Shown piece by piece: positions 22,598-31,076 of a stretch of 47,718 nucleotides of DNA (position 1 is its first letter; each line of letters opens with the position of its first letter). A program made the position numbers and the translations under genes. Source of the stretch: Aggregatilineales bacterium (GTDB lineage: Bacteria > Chloroflexota > Anaerolineae > Aggregatilineales > Ch27); contig JARKNX010000220.1 of the NCBI GenBank assembly GCA_029976025.1, positions 1-47,718 of the forward strand. The letters run 5' to 3'. Under the pieces are notes generated by a model. The model was not told the DNA's origin and did not search any database. It saw only the letters and a list, made by a program, of their open reading frames with translations.

Positions 22598-24325
22598 CTA
22601 GCGAGCCAGACGGGTGAACAGACGACTGGCGATTTCGGTAAAGACCTGATTCAGAACTTCCAGATTATCGGCGTACCAGTACTGACCGCAGTTCTCAGTA
22701 TGAGGGACTCCTTCACAGGCGTCAGGAGGCCCGAAGATAGCCGGATTGTAGGGCGGGCCTTCGTTTCCGCAGATGCCATCCCGCCGGCAGTCCTGCATCG
22801 CGTTATTGTCGATAAGGCCGTTGTCGCCAGCATCGGCGATATAGCGCAGCGTGGCCTCACCCAGAGGAGTGAGCGGATCGCCGGGAACCCCGAAGCCAAT
22901 GGTGTACATAGCAATGAAGTTGCCGGGGACGCCGGGCATAACTTCCACCAGGCCGGCGAAATCGGCCATGTCCATGGCGAAGTCCGTCGCATCGTAGTCA
23001 ACATCACAATTGGGGGCCGCCAGGTCAACGCGCCCGGTGCTCGTCATGCAGAAGTGGCGGGTAGCCGGGTCGTTGTCGCTGCACCAGGTCCCGACGGTAT
23101 GCCCGTCGTCAGTCTTAGTACAGTTGGGATCGTAATCGCCCGGGCCGGCGGGGTTGTGCGGGTCACAGAACGTCCACCACGGGCAAAAGCCGTGATAGCC
23201 GTATTCTCCCTCACTCACTTCGACATTGTTGCGCACGGCCCGTGGCGTCGCATTGGCCGCGCCGTCGCTCAGCACGATCATGACCCACACGGCATTCCGA
23301 CGAACATACAGCGGATCGGTCAGCGCCTGGTTGCCGGCCAGCAGCCCACCGCCGAGATTGGTGTCGTTGCAGGGGGCCGCCCAGTCGTAGGACCAGGCCG
23401 GGATGGATACATTGGTGAAGGTCGGGCAATCCACCCAGCGTCCAGTCGGGTTGACATTCACGCCGATCTTCTTGTTGAGCGTCTGAATGGCGATGTTTTC
23501 GTCGGTGATCAGGGGTGGCAGCGTCCCCGGCCCGCCGGGGTTATCCGGCAGGATTGGCCCGGCATCGCGGTTGAAGGTGACGAACACAACGCGATCGCCG
23601 CGGACGAAGTCCATACGCTGCACAAAGAGACGGGCTGCATCGCGCACCTGCTTGAACGGCTGGCACACCAGATCGCTGTAATCGCCGTCCGGCGCGTTGC
23701 TGGTGACGCCGCTGATCTGGCCGGTCAGCGACACCTGGCCGTTGCCCGGGTCATTGCAGCACCCGCCCCAGCGCAGCAGATATGAGTCGCCGGAGCATCC
23801 GGGCCTGATACCGGACGTGATGGGGGAATAATGGGTCGTATTGGTTGACCGGGACATCGATTCGGACGTATCCAGCACCAGGGCGACATCCAGCGCCGCC
23901 GTTTCCGCCACAGCCGAAGTTTCCAGCGTGACGGTGCGCCAGCCCAGCAAAGAGAGGAAGGTCGTCGGCGAATCGATCTGGGCCATCACCCGCACCAGTT
24001 TACGCGGCGGGATGGTGCATAGCTCCAGATCGGTCGGATTGGTGAGGCAGGTTTGTACCAGCACACGCTCCGGATCCAGACCGTGTAGCCGGATGAACTG
24101 CCGGGCCGAAAGCGCGATATCCGCGTAATCGCGGTTTTCGCGAATCTGGCCGGCGGCCGCGATAGAGGCGGCATCCACAGCCCGGCGGAGCTGGCTGAAC
24201 CGCACAAACAGCAGCGAAACATCGGTCACCAGGCCGACAAACGCCAGCAGGACAATCATGCCCAGCGCCAGCAGGATGATCGATTGTCCGGCGTGCCCTC
24301 TGCGAAGTATTCGACGTAGTGTCAT
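22598..24325 (-). CDS. TadG-like pseudopilin with von Willebrand factor A domain
   Basis: A 575-residue protein. The N-terminus (GHAGQSIILLALGMIVLLAFVGLVTDVS) is the TadG/Flp-like membrane segment. A VWA domain starts near residue 145: VALVLDTSESMS is the MIDAS DxSxS motif, and VWVMIVLSDGAAN the later Asp motif. The domain is interrupted by many Cys-containing loops (GCSGDSYLLRWGGCC; CPWWTFCD). TadG proteins with VWA domains sit at the cell surface with Tad pili and mediate adhesion. I prefer the ATG at 24325 (AGGA 8 nt upstream); in-frame ATGs at 24340 and 24346 are alternatives. Confidence 0.85.
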   Translation of the reverse strand: MTLRRILRRGHAGQSIILLALGMIVLLAFVGLVTDVSLLFVRFSQLRRAVDAASIAAAGQIRENRDYADIALSARQFIRLHGLDPERVLVQTCLTNPTDLELCTIPPRKLVRVMAQIDSPTTFLSLLGWRTVTLETSAVAETAALDVALVLDTSESMSRSTNTTHYSPITSGIRPGCSGDSYLLRWGGCCNDPGNGQVSLTGQISGVTSNAPDGDYSDLVCQPFKQVRDAARLFVQRMDFVRGDRVVFVTFNRDAGPILPDNPGGPGTLPPLITDENIAIQTLNKKIGVNVNPTGRWVDCPTFTNVSIPAWSYDWAAPCNDTNLGGGLLAGNQALTDPLYVRRNAVWVMIVLSDGAANATPRAVRNNVEVSEGEYGYHGFCPWWTFCDPHNPAGPGDYDPNCTKTDDGHTVGTWCSDNDPATRHFCMTSTGRVDLAAPNCDVDYDATDFAMDMADFAGLVEVMPGVPGNFIAMYTIGFGVPGDPLTPLGEATLRYIADAGDNGLIDNNAMQDCRRDGICGNEGPPYNPAIFGPPDACEGVPHTENCGQYWYADNLEVLNQVFTEIASRLFTRLAR

Positions 24326-24367
24326 ACCTGTAGTCCTCATGCCCATTTCCACTATGAGAGGCCGGCC

Positions 24368-25357
24368 TTAGGGTGCGGGGGTGGCAGTAGGCTCGGCGGA
24401 TGTCACCGGGTACATGGACCAGATGTGAAGCTCAAAATTGTTACCGATAATGCTGAACCAGGGCAGATTCAAAAGCTGGCTGTGATGCCAGAACATCTCC
24501 ACCAGCAGCAGGCCGTTATTCGGGCTGTGACGATTCTCCAGAGCTGACGCGCCGTTGAGCATCGCTTCGACCCTGGCCGTGCTGAATTCGGAGCCAATAC
24601 AACTGGGATAATCGGACACCCGGTGATGGCCGGTCAGGACATAGCCGCGGATGTTCTCATCGTTGTCGGACGGGCCGGTTTCTTCGTATCCATCGTACAT
24701 GCCGGCCTGATCTTCCCGCGGGTCGCGAATGTGATTCCGGTTCACATCAAAGGGATCGTACGGCTCGTTGCTGCACTCATTCTGACGGGCGGGGAAGCGC
24801 CCGGTGACGCGAACCTGCTCCCCGGCGCCGGTGCCGAAGTCCTCCACGACGTAACCAAAGACGGAGACGACCACGTCATCGGCGGCCGTGTTGAAGACCA
24901 GCGGGGACATGTTCTGCACAGCGGCGCAGGCCACGCCGTCATAAAAGCCGATTGGCCCATCCACGCCAGTCACGAACACGCTTGGCAGATGGGAGGTGTC
25001 GCTGATCGGGAGGTAGACCCTGTTATCCGGGAAGTCCACATAAGAACCGCCGGGATAATCATTACAATCCATACGCTCCAGATAATGTTCAGCGGGCGAA
25101 ACCCATTCCAGCGGGTTGTTGGTCGCGCCGAACCGCGCCGCGCCGCGTGTGACATCCAGCAGAATCAGAAAATTGTTGGCCAGCCACCCGATTTCCACCA
25201 GCCCCAGGAACATGATGATCAGGATCGGCATGACCAGGGTGAGTTCGACAAGGCTTTGTCCCCGCCGCCAGTTGCGACTGCGGGTTCCTCCAACTGCCTC
25301 TACAGGGGCTGGCGCGCCGTCCAGTAGCGTGAGGAGTTTTTTCAGGACACGACGCAT
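24368..25357 (-). CDS. TadE-like pseudopilin
   Basis: A 329-residue protein. The TadE motif RRGQSLVELTLVMPILIIMF lies at about residues 31-50, with a preceding basic cytoplasmic part. The rest is exported, with several Cys (MDCNDYPGG, CAAVQNM, ECSNEPYD, SCIGSEF). The ATG follows an AGGGAAG ribosome site. It is first in the operon; TadG-VWA and the repeat-bearing pseudopilin follow after 42 and 45 nt. The Tad secretion ATPase and platform genes are not in the window. Confidence 0.85.
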   Translation of the reverse strand: MRRVLKKLLTLLDGAPAPVEAVGGTRSRNWRRGQSLVELTLVMPILIIMFLGLVEIGWLANNFLILLDVTRGAARFGATNNPLEWVSPAEHYLERMDCNDYPGGSYVDFPDNRVYLPISDTSHLPSVFVTGVDGPIGFYDGVACAAVQNMSPLVFNTAADDVVVSVFGYVVEDFGTGAGEQVRVTGRFPARQNECSNEPYDPFDVNRNHIRDPREDQAGMYDGYEETGPSDNDENIRGYVLTGHHRVSDYPSCIGSEFSTARVEAMLNGASALENRHSPNNGLLLVEMFWHHSQLLNLPWFSIIGNNFELHIWSMYPVTSAEPTATPAP

Positions 25358-25422
25358 AGTGTTCTTCCCTACTAACTGAGCATGCGATAAATTCCAACCC
25401 GAGGTCCGGTCGCTCTATGCTG

Positions 25423-25431
25423 ATAATACCA
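25423..25431 (-). promoter_or_regulatory. Extended -10 for the pilin operon
   Basis: TGG followed by TATTAT on the minus strand, 65 nt before the first pseudopilin ATG. A TTGACA lies about 50 nt further upstream, at the wrong spacing. Confidence 0.35.
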
Positions 25432-25562
25432 TAAGACAGCAGGCCGACATGATTTGATTTGTGAGGAAATGATAGAGAATTGTCAACTATGCCCCGGGTC
25501 CGGCGGCTTCTCAACGTAACGAATATGGATGTGAGGGGGGTGAAGAGCGGGCATCAGGATAG

Positions 25563-25584
25563 TCGGGGGCGCGGAGGCCCCCGA
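25563..25584 (-). terminator. Hairpin after the response regulator gene
   Basis: TCGGGGGC (25563-25570) pairs with GCCCCCGA (25577-25584), an 8-bp perfect stem. It lies 60 nt beyond the response regulator stop; no long T-run. Confidence 0.5.
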
Positions 25585-25643
25585 TTGTGGCAATGCGATT
25601 CTCTGTGTAGATGACGTATTTATTTATTCTGTGGCGCGGAGGC

Positions 25644-26345
25644 TCATTCCTGGATCATGTAGCCGACACCATGCACCGTCTGGATATACTGGGGCTGGCG
25701 CGTGTCCGGCTCCAGCTTCGTGCGCAGATTTCGCACATGCACGCGGACCAGATCCGGGTCACCGGTGTAGGGGGGATATTCCCAGACTGCTTCCAGAAGG
25801 CGCTGTGGTGAGAGCGGCTGGTTGGCATGTTCCATCAGGTAGCGGAGCAGCCGGTGCTCGGTGGCTGTGAGCTGGACTGGCCGCCCCTCGACCTCCACCT
25901 GGAAGGTGTCGGAATTGAGAGTGAGGCCGCCAATCGTCAGAATAGCCTGGCTGCTCCGGGAGCCTTCTTCGTAGAGGGTGCTGCGGCGAATCTGGGCGCG
26001 GACGCGAGCCAGAAATACTGGCATGTCGATCGGCTTGGTGGTGTAATCGTCTGCACCGGCGTCCAGACCTTTCACAACATCTTCCGGCTGGGTGTAGGCG
26101 GTCAGAAACAGAATTGGCAGGGTGGCGTAATCGGGATTGGCGCGGAGCCTGCGGCAGAGTTCCAGGCCGTCCATCTCCTTCATACCCACATCCAGTACCG
26201 CCAGATCGGGGCGGCGTCTCTCAATTTTCTTGAGGGCCTCTTTAGCGGAACCGACTGTATCGACTTCGTATCCCTCTGCTCTGAGAGCATCCTGCAGCAG
26301 AGTACGTGTTGACTGCTCATCATCCACAGCCAGGATATAGGCCAT
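25644..26345 (-). CDS. OmpR/PhoB-family response regulator
   Basis: A 233-residue regulator. The receiver domain (residues 1-118) has the acidic pair D8/D9, phosphoacceptor D52 in AVLDVGMKEMDG, and the conserved Lys in YTTKPID. A winged-helix DNA-binding domain follows (TATEHRLLRYLMEHA; DLVRVHVRNLRTKLE; YIQTVHGVGYMI). The ATG at 26345 has GGAGG 9 nt upstream. It is 4 nt downstream of the PspA-like coiled-coil gene. No histidine kinase gene is adjacent, so its partner must be elsewhere. Confidence 0.93.
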   Translation of the reverse strand: MAYILAVDDEQSTRTLLQDALRAEGYEVDTVGSAKEALKKIERRRPDLAVLDVGMKEMDGLELCRRLRANPDYATLPILFLTAYTQPEDVVKGLDAGADDYTTKPIDMPVFLARVRAQIRRSTLYEEGSRSSQAILTIGGLTLNSDTFQVEVEGRPVQLTATEHRLLRYLMEHANQPLSPQRLLEAVWEYPPYTGDPDLVRVHVRNLRTKLEPDTRQPQYIQTVHGVGYMIQE

Positions 26346-26349
26346 TCTT

Positions 26350-27087
26350 CTATTCCTCCGGGTCTGGGCCAGGCCGGGCCAGGCGCGCCCGCCTCGCGGC
26401 CAGGTTATCAGGATCATCTGCAGCAGATATTGTGGTGGCGGCTGGTCGCTGACCAGACTCTGGCGACAGGCGGGTCTCCTGTTCGCTGGTTGGCTGAGGG
26501 GCCTCCGGCGTTATCTTGACCGGTATTTTGACCACCAGAGGAGTCCCCTGTTTCTGTTCCGGCGTTTTAATTTCCGGGGTTTCTGGCTCAGTCTGGCGTT
26601 CCGGAAGCTGATCCGCCGCGTTTTCTACTGGCTCTTCCCGGGGCGCCGCTGCTTGCTGCGCCGCTGCTCTAACCTGGGCGACCCGGCCTTCCAGCATGTT
26701 AACCTGATCCATCAACTGGGCGGTGCCTTGCCGGTGGCGGACCAGGTCAGCCTCAAGCATGGCCATCTGCTTCTCAATCTGCTGAAGCCGGCTGAGGACC
26801 TGGCGGGCTGCATCTTCCTGTCCTGCCTGCAGAGCATCGTTCGCTTGCCGGTCGAGATCGGAATAATCCTGCTGGAGGGCGTCCAGCTTCTCTTCCAGAT
26901 CGTCCTCGTAAGTCAGCGATTCCTCGATCTGACGGCGAAGATGGATGATCAGCCGTGCAGCCTCCGGACTGGTCGGATCAGCCGATCTGTCAGAACTCTG
27001 GCGCCTGGGCAGGCGCAGATCGTCCTCCAGAAAGCTGTCAATTTGAGCGCGGACAAGGGTATTGAGCTTCTTAAATAAACTGTCCAT
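26350..27087 (-). CDS. PspA-like coiled-coil protein
   Basis: A 245-residue protein. The N-terminus (MDSLFKKLNTLVRAQIDSFL) resembles the amphipathic helix of PspA/IM30 proteins. Residues about 40-140 form a heptad-rich coiled coil (LRRQIEESLTYEDDLEEKL; QIEKQMAMLEADLVRHR). The C-terminal part is Pro/Glu-rich and disordered. PspA-family proteins protect or remodel membranes under stress. Coupling to a response regulator suggests an envelope-stress role, which is inference. The promoter's -10 ends 6 nt before the ATG. Confidence 0.65.
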   Translation of the reverse strand: MDSLFKKLNTLVRAQIDSFLEDDLRLPRRQSSDRSADPTSPEAARLIIHLRRQIEESLTYEDDLEEKLDALQQDYSDLDRQANDALQAGQEDAARQVLSRLQQIEKQMAMLEADLVRHRQGTAQLMDQVNMLEGRVAQVRAAAQQAAAPREEPVENAADQLPERQTEPETPEIKTPEQKQGTPLVVKIPVKITPEAPQPTSEQETRLSPESGQRPAATTISAADDPDNLAARRARLARPGPDPEE

Positions 27088-27093
27088 ATCTCA

Positions 27094-27122
27094 ATTGTAC
27101 TGGTGTGCCGGGTATCAGGCAA
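27094..27122 (-). promoter_or_regulatory. Promoter of the PspA-like/response regulator operon (leaderless)
   Basis: TTGCCT, a 17-nt spacer, TACAAT on the minus strand; then 6 nt to the ATG. Transcription should begin at the start codon. Confidence 0.6.
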
Positions 27123-27126
27123 TGAT

Positions 27127-28005
27127 TCAGAGGGCGCCCAGTCTGTCCCGCAGATATTCCAGTGCCACACGGTCGATCTGGTCCGGGTGCTCGTCGATCA
27201 GCCAGCGCTCTTCCAGATTTTCGTTGCTCACCAGAGCCCAGAAAGCATTGATGGAGGCCGCATCCCACAGACCGTTGACGGCGCCAGTGTAGTAACCGTG
27301 CGCCTGCATCAACGTTTGCAGCTCGCGGGCCAGCGGTTCGTCGATCGGTAACAGGTCTTCCGGGCGGGGCTGACCAAAGAAAACGTGGTGCAGGTCTACC
27401 AGCGCGCTCAATTGGCCGACCGGATCGGCGTGATCATCTACGCGCAGGTCCAGGTAGCGATCGTTGTCGCCGCCGTAGCCGTCGCCCGCCCGCACTACCA
27501 GCATGCCGGCGGATTGCTTGCCTCGCCGGTCGCCTCCCGCGGCATCGCCGGCCAGGAGGGCGGCCATCAGCCGGTGGGCCAGATCGCCCCTGGCGGCGGT
27601 GAAGGCATCTACCATGTCATCCAGCACGTCCGGCCCGGTCAGGATATTCCCCTGGCAGGTGTAGCATTCGCCGGTCCGGTGCCCGGCCCATTCGAAGCAG
27701 TCCTCGCCGGTATACGCGGCAGCCCGGCCCTGCGCATCGACGATTCCTACCTGCCGATCGCCGCGGTGCGGATCGTTCGCCAGCAGGATGTGCAAAGTCT
27801 CCTGGGCGCTTTTCCCCTGGCCCAGCATCGTCAGACCGTTTGATCCAAAGCTCACCCGGGCGAACGCCTGCGTGGCGACGGCGCCAACCCCTGCCTGCGC
27901 CCAGTTCACGACGGCGGCAGCGGCCAGAAACTTGCTGGCGACGGCCACGCCCCAGGCCCCTTCATCCAGATCGCAGGCGGCTATGGAAAACGTGTTTAAT
28001 TGCAT
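27127..28005 (-). CDS. DUF1028 family protein
   Basis: A 292-residue protein. The DUF1028 domain (an Ntn-hydrolase-like fold) covers residues 1-200: FSIAACDLDEGAWGVAVASK, GAVATQAFARVSFG, and QGNILTGPDVLDDMV are typical. The C-terminal 70 residues (GYYTGAVNGLWDAASINAFW) match the peptidoglycan-binding-like tail often found in this family. The enzymatic role is unproven. The ATG at 28005 follows AAAGGGG. No signal peptide is seen. Confidence 0.85.
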   Translation of the reverse strand: MQLNTFSIAACDLDEGAWGVAVASKFLAAAAVVNWAQAGVGAVATQAFARVSFGSNGLTMLGQGKSAQETLHILLANDPHRGDRQVGIVDAQGRAAAYTGEDCFEWAGHRTGECYTCQGNILTGPDVLDDMVDAFTAARGDLAHRLMAALLAGDAAGGDRRGKQSAGMLVVRAGDGYGGDNDRYLDLRVDDHADPVGQLSALVDLHHVFFGQPRPEDLLPIDEPLARELQTLMQAHGYYTGAVNGLWDAASINAFWALVSNENLEERWLIDEHPDQIDRVALEYLRDRLGAL

Positions 28006-28102
28006 CAATTGACCCCTTTTTGCGGCGCGTTCGAATCAAGCCCTTTTAGAGTGTATCACAGGTTGGGCCTGGCCTGAAGATGTCCGGAATCTTCAGCGTT
28101 GC

Positions 28103-28131
28103 TTTACAGAGATTTTCCCAACCGGTATAAT
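28103..28131 (+). promoter_or_regulatory. Strong sigma-70-type promoter for the radical SAM gene
   Basis: TTTACA (28103-28108), a 17-nt spacer, TATAAT (28126-28131), about 45 nt before the ATG. The best match to consensus in the window. Confidence 0.75.
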
Positions 28132-28176
28132 CCTGATAATTCTCTTACAAATTATCAAAATTCAGGACGGCGTCCT

Positions 28177-30117
28177 ATGATGACCCCAGAGCAAATCGAA
28201 CGCACCCTGGATCGTGTCCTCCTTCAGGTCGAAAAGCCCGGTCGTTATGTAGGCGGCGAATATAACAGCGTGGTCAAAGCGTGGGCGGATACTCCTTTCC
28301 GCGTGGCGCTGGCCTTCCCGGATATTTACGATCTGGGGATGTCTAATCTGGGCCTGATGCTGCTGTACGACATTATCAACCGCCAGCCGGATATGCTGGC
28401 CGAGCGCGTCTACAGCCCGTGGATCGATATGGAAGCTGTTATGCGCCGGGAGGGCATTCCGCTGTACAGTCTGGAGACGCGCCGCCCGATCCGCGATTTC
28501 GACCTGCTGGCGATCACGCTCCCGTATGAACAGCTTTATACAAATGTGCTGAATTTGCTGGATCTGGCCGGCATACCGCTTTATTCGCATGAGCGGGACG
28601 CCTCTTATCCGCTGGTTATTGCCGGCGGGCATGCCTGCTACAACCCGGAACCGATGGCCGACTTCATCGACGGCTTCGCCATTGGCGAGGGTGAGGAGAT
28701 CATCCTGGAGATAACGCGGACTCTTCAGCAGGTTCAGGACCGGCCCCGTGATGAGCAGCTTATGGCGCTGGCGCAGATCAAGGGCTTCTATGTCCCGCGC
28801 TTTTACGATGTGATCTACCAGCCGGATGGACAGGTTGCCGCCGTCCACCCTAACCGGCCGGGCGTGCCCGCGACGGTGACCAAGCGCGTTGTCCCCATTT
28901 TGCCGGCGCCGTTCACCCGCTTTCTGGTGCCCAACATTGATACCGTCCACAACCGTGCCCCGATTGAGATTATGCGCGGCTGTACGCGGGGCTGCCGCTT
29001 CTGCCACGCCGGGATGGTGGCTCGCCCTGTGCGCGAGCGCCCGGTAGAAGAAATTATCCAGGCGGTGGATGAAATCGTCCGGAACACCGGCTTTGAGGAG
29101 ATCGGGCTGCTCAGCCTGTCCTCATCTGACTACAGCGACGTGAAGCGGCTGGTGCGGGAGATCGGAGATCGCTACGGCAGCCAGGGCCTGAGCATCAGCC
29201 TGCCCAGCCTGCGTATTGAGTCGACGAGCATTGATCTGATGGACGCGCTTAAGGATGCGCGGAGAGGAGGCTTCACGCTGGCCCCGGAGGCCGCGTCAGA
29301 GAGGATGCGGCGTATTATTAACAAATACATGCCGCACCAGCAGGTTCTGGATACAACGCGGGAGATTTTCTCGCGCGGCTGGCGCACTATCAAGCTGTAC
29401 TTCATGATCGGCCATCCTGAGGAGACGCTGGACGATGTGCAGGCCATCGCCGATCTGGCCAGGGCCATACTGGCCGAAGGGCGCCGGGTGCATGGCAAGA
29501 AGGCGACAGTCAACGTCGGCGTCAGCACTTTCGTCCCCAAGCCGCACACGCCGTTTCAGTGGGTCTCGCTCGATACTCTTGACCAGATTGAGGCCAAGCA
29601 GAAGGTGCTCAAGCGGGCGCTGGGAGGGCACGGGTTGCAACTGCACTGGAGCGACGCGCATGACACGCTCCTGGAATCCTTCCTCAGCCGGGGCGATCGC
29701 CGGCTGGGGGCTGTGATCCGGCGGGCATGGGAACAGGGGGCGCGTTTTGACGCCTGGCAGGATTGTTTCAGCTTCCCGGTCTGGCAGGAGGCTTTTGCCG
29801 GGGCCGGGCTGGATATGGCGTTCTACACCCACCGCCCGCGCGCACTGGGAGAAGTCTTCCCCTGGGATCACCTCAGCATTGGAGTCCGGAAGTCCTATCT
29901 GGCGGAAGACTACCGGATGTCACAACAGGGCCAGACGCGCGCTGACTGCCGGGGCGGCTGCTACGCCTGTGGCATCCTCCCCCGTTTCAGCGGCCTCCGG
30001 GCGGAGACACCGGCGGCGGCCTGGAAGTGCCCGCCGGTTGTGCCGAAGCATCAGCGCGGCAAGAAGCGGGAAGATATCATCCCGCTCACGCCGGTCCAGG
30101 TGTTCGGAGAGGGCTAG
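28177..30117 (+). CDS. Radical SAM protein (TIGR03960-like, B12-binding-type N-terminus)
   Basis: A 646-residue protein. The N-terminal part (residues 30-230) resembles a cobalamin-binding-like domain (VALAFPDIYDLGMSNLGLML; LVIAGGHACYNPEPMADF). The radical SAM core has the 4Fe-4S motif C269-x3-C273-x2-C276 in RGCTRGCRFCHAG. The C-terminus adds a Cys cluster, DCRGGCYACGILPRF. The family is widespread but uncharacterised; partners of the TIGR03936 type are often fused or adjacent, but none is here. Either of two tandem ATGs (28177, 28180) could start it. Its stop overlaps that of the convergent hydrolase gene. Confidence 0.88.
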   Translation: MMTPEQIERTLDRVLLQVEKPGRYVGGEYNSVVKAWADTPFRVALAFPDIYDLGMSNLGLMLLYDIINRQPDMLAERVYSPWIDMEAVMRREGIPLYSLETRRPIRDFDLLAITLPYEQLYTNVLNLLDLAGIPLYSHERDASYPLVIAGGHACYNPEPMADFIDGFAIGEGEEIILEITRTLQQVQDRPRDEQLMALAQIKGFYVPRFYDVIYQPDGQVAAVHPNRPGVPATVTKRVVPILPAPFTRFLVPNIDTVHNRAPIEIMRGCTRGCRFCHAGMVARPVRERPVEEIIQAVDEIVRNTGFEEIGLLSLSSSDYSDVKRLVREIGDRYGSQGLSISLPSLRIESTSIDLMDALKDARRGGFTLAPEAASERMRRIINKYMPHQQVLDTTREIFSRGWRTIKLYFMIGHPEETLDDVQAIADLARAILAEGRRVHGKKATVNVGVSTFVPKPHTPFQWVSLDTLDQIEAKQKVLKRALGGHGLQLHWSDAHDTLLESFLSRGDRRLGAVIRRAWEQGARFDAWQDCFSFPVWQEAFAGAGLDMAFYTHRPRALGEVFPWDHLSIGVRKSYLAEDYRMSQQGQTRADCRGGCYACGILPRFSGLRAETPAAAWKCPPVVPKHQRGKKREDIIPLTPVQVFGEG

Positions 30118-31076
30118 CGAGTCTCCATCTGGATGATATCCCGGATAGTGCGGACGGTTTTCTCAAGATAACTGGAGCCGTCCGGGAGGCGGCTGTCGCT
30201 GTCCAGATAGCTGCCCGTGCGGGTGTGCACCATAGGCCCCATGTCGATCAGGGTGATTTTCCCCCGCTGCCGGCACCTGTTCCAGTAAGAGTTTTGCATG
30301 AAGCGCCACCGACCCGGAAAGATCACGGTGCCGATAGCCGGCACTCTGTCTTTGCTGCCCCGCAGATGGTACAGGTGTTCCACCGCCATCAGACCGGGGT
30401 CGGAACACATCACCCCGGCCAGCGAAATCACGATGATCGGCGCCCGCAGGACCTCTTTCAAGTAAGGTGCCGCCCCCAGACATATCTGGCCGCCGCCGCT
30501 CAGACCGAGCAAAAAAAGGGGCTTTCCGCTCTGGAAAGGATATCCGTGGCGGCGCAGAGCGCTGAGGATGATCTGCGCGCCGCCCTGGTTGTACATCGGC
30601 CCATAGCGATGATCGGCGGAGATCAGCACCTGAAACAGGTTGCGTCCGTTGATCAGGAAGCCGGCCGGGCTGCCTTCTTCTTTCTTGCGCAGGGCGTACC
30701 GCCACAGCCAGGCGAAGACTCGCTGGCCGGTCAGGGCGCGGTTGGTGACCGAATAGGGGAAGATATCGCTTATGACCCGGGCTTCGGGCAGCTCGGACTC
30801 CAGCAGGCGCAGGAAGGCGCGCTCCTGAGGCATATGGACTTCCTCATCAGCGCCAGAGATGCCGGTCAGAAAAGCCACGTAGTAAGCTGCTTCACCCTCG
30901 CCCTGCCTGTCGGCCCCTTTATCAGGTGAGGCTTCGCTCGATCCTCCATTCTCGTACTGGCTGCTGAACCAGCCCGCCCACCAGCCCAGCGTCTCCAGCG
31001 GCGAGAGCAGCGCGGCGACCAGGATCCACAGCAGAACGGCGGCCAGCATCAGGCCCAGCCCGGTGTCAACGATCAC
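30114..31076 (-). CDS. Membrane-anchored alpha/beta-hydrolase-like protein
   Basis: A 320-residue protein. A hydrophobic N-terminus (LGLMLAAVLLWILVAALL) anchors it. After a linker, a domain with LFLLGLSGGGQICLGAAPYL provides the G-x-S-x-G nucleophile elbow (S193), and a later MGPMVHTRTG could supply the His. The exact family is not recognised. The start overlaps the end of the upstream membrane-protein gene by 11 nt, so both are co-translated. The stop codons of this gene and the radical SAM gene share the tetranucleotide CTAG. Confidence 0.65.
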   Translation of the reverse strand: MIVDTGLGLMLAAVLLWILVAALLSPLETLGWWAGWFSSQYENGGSSEASPDKGADRQGEGEAAYYVAFLTGISGADEEVHMPQERAFLRLLESELPEARVISDIFPYSVTNRALTGQRVFAWLWRYALRKKEEGSPAGFLINGRNLFQVLISADHRYGPMYNQGGAQIILSALRRHGYPFQSGKPLFLLGLSGGGQICLGAAPYLKEVLRAPIIVISLAGVMCSDPGLMAVEHLYHLRGSKDRVPAIGTVIFPGRWRFMQNSYWNRCRQRGKITLIDMGPMVHTRTGSYLDSDSRLPDGSSYLEKTVRTIRDIIQMETR

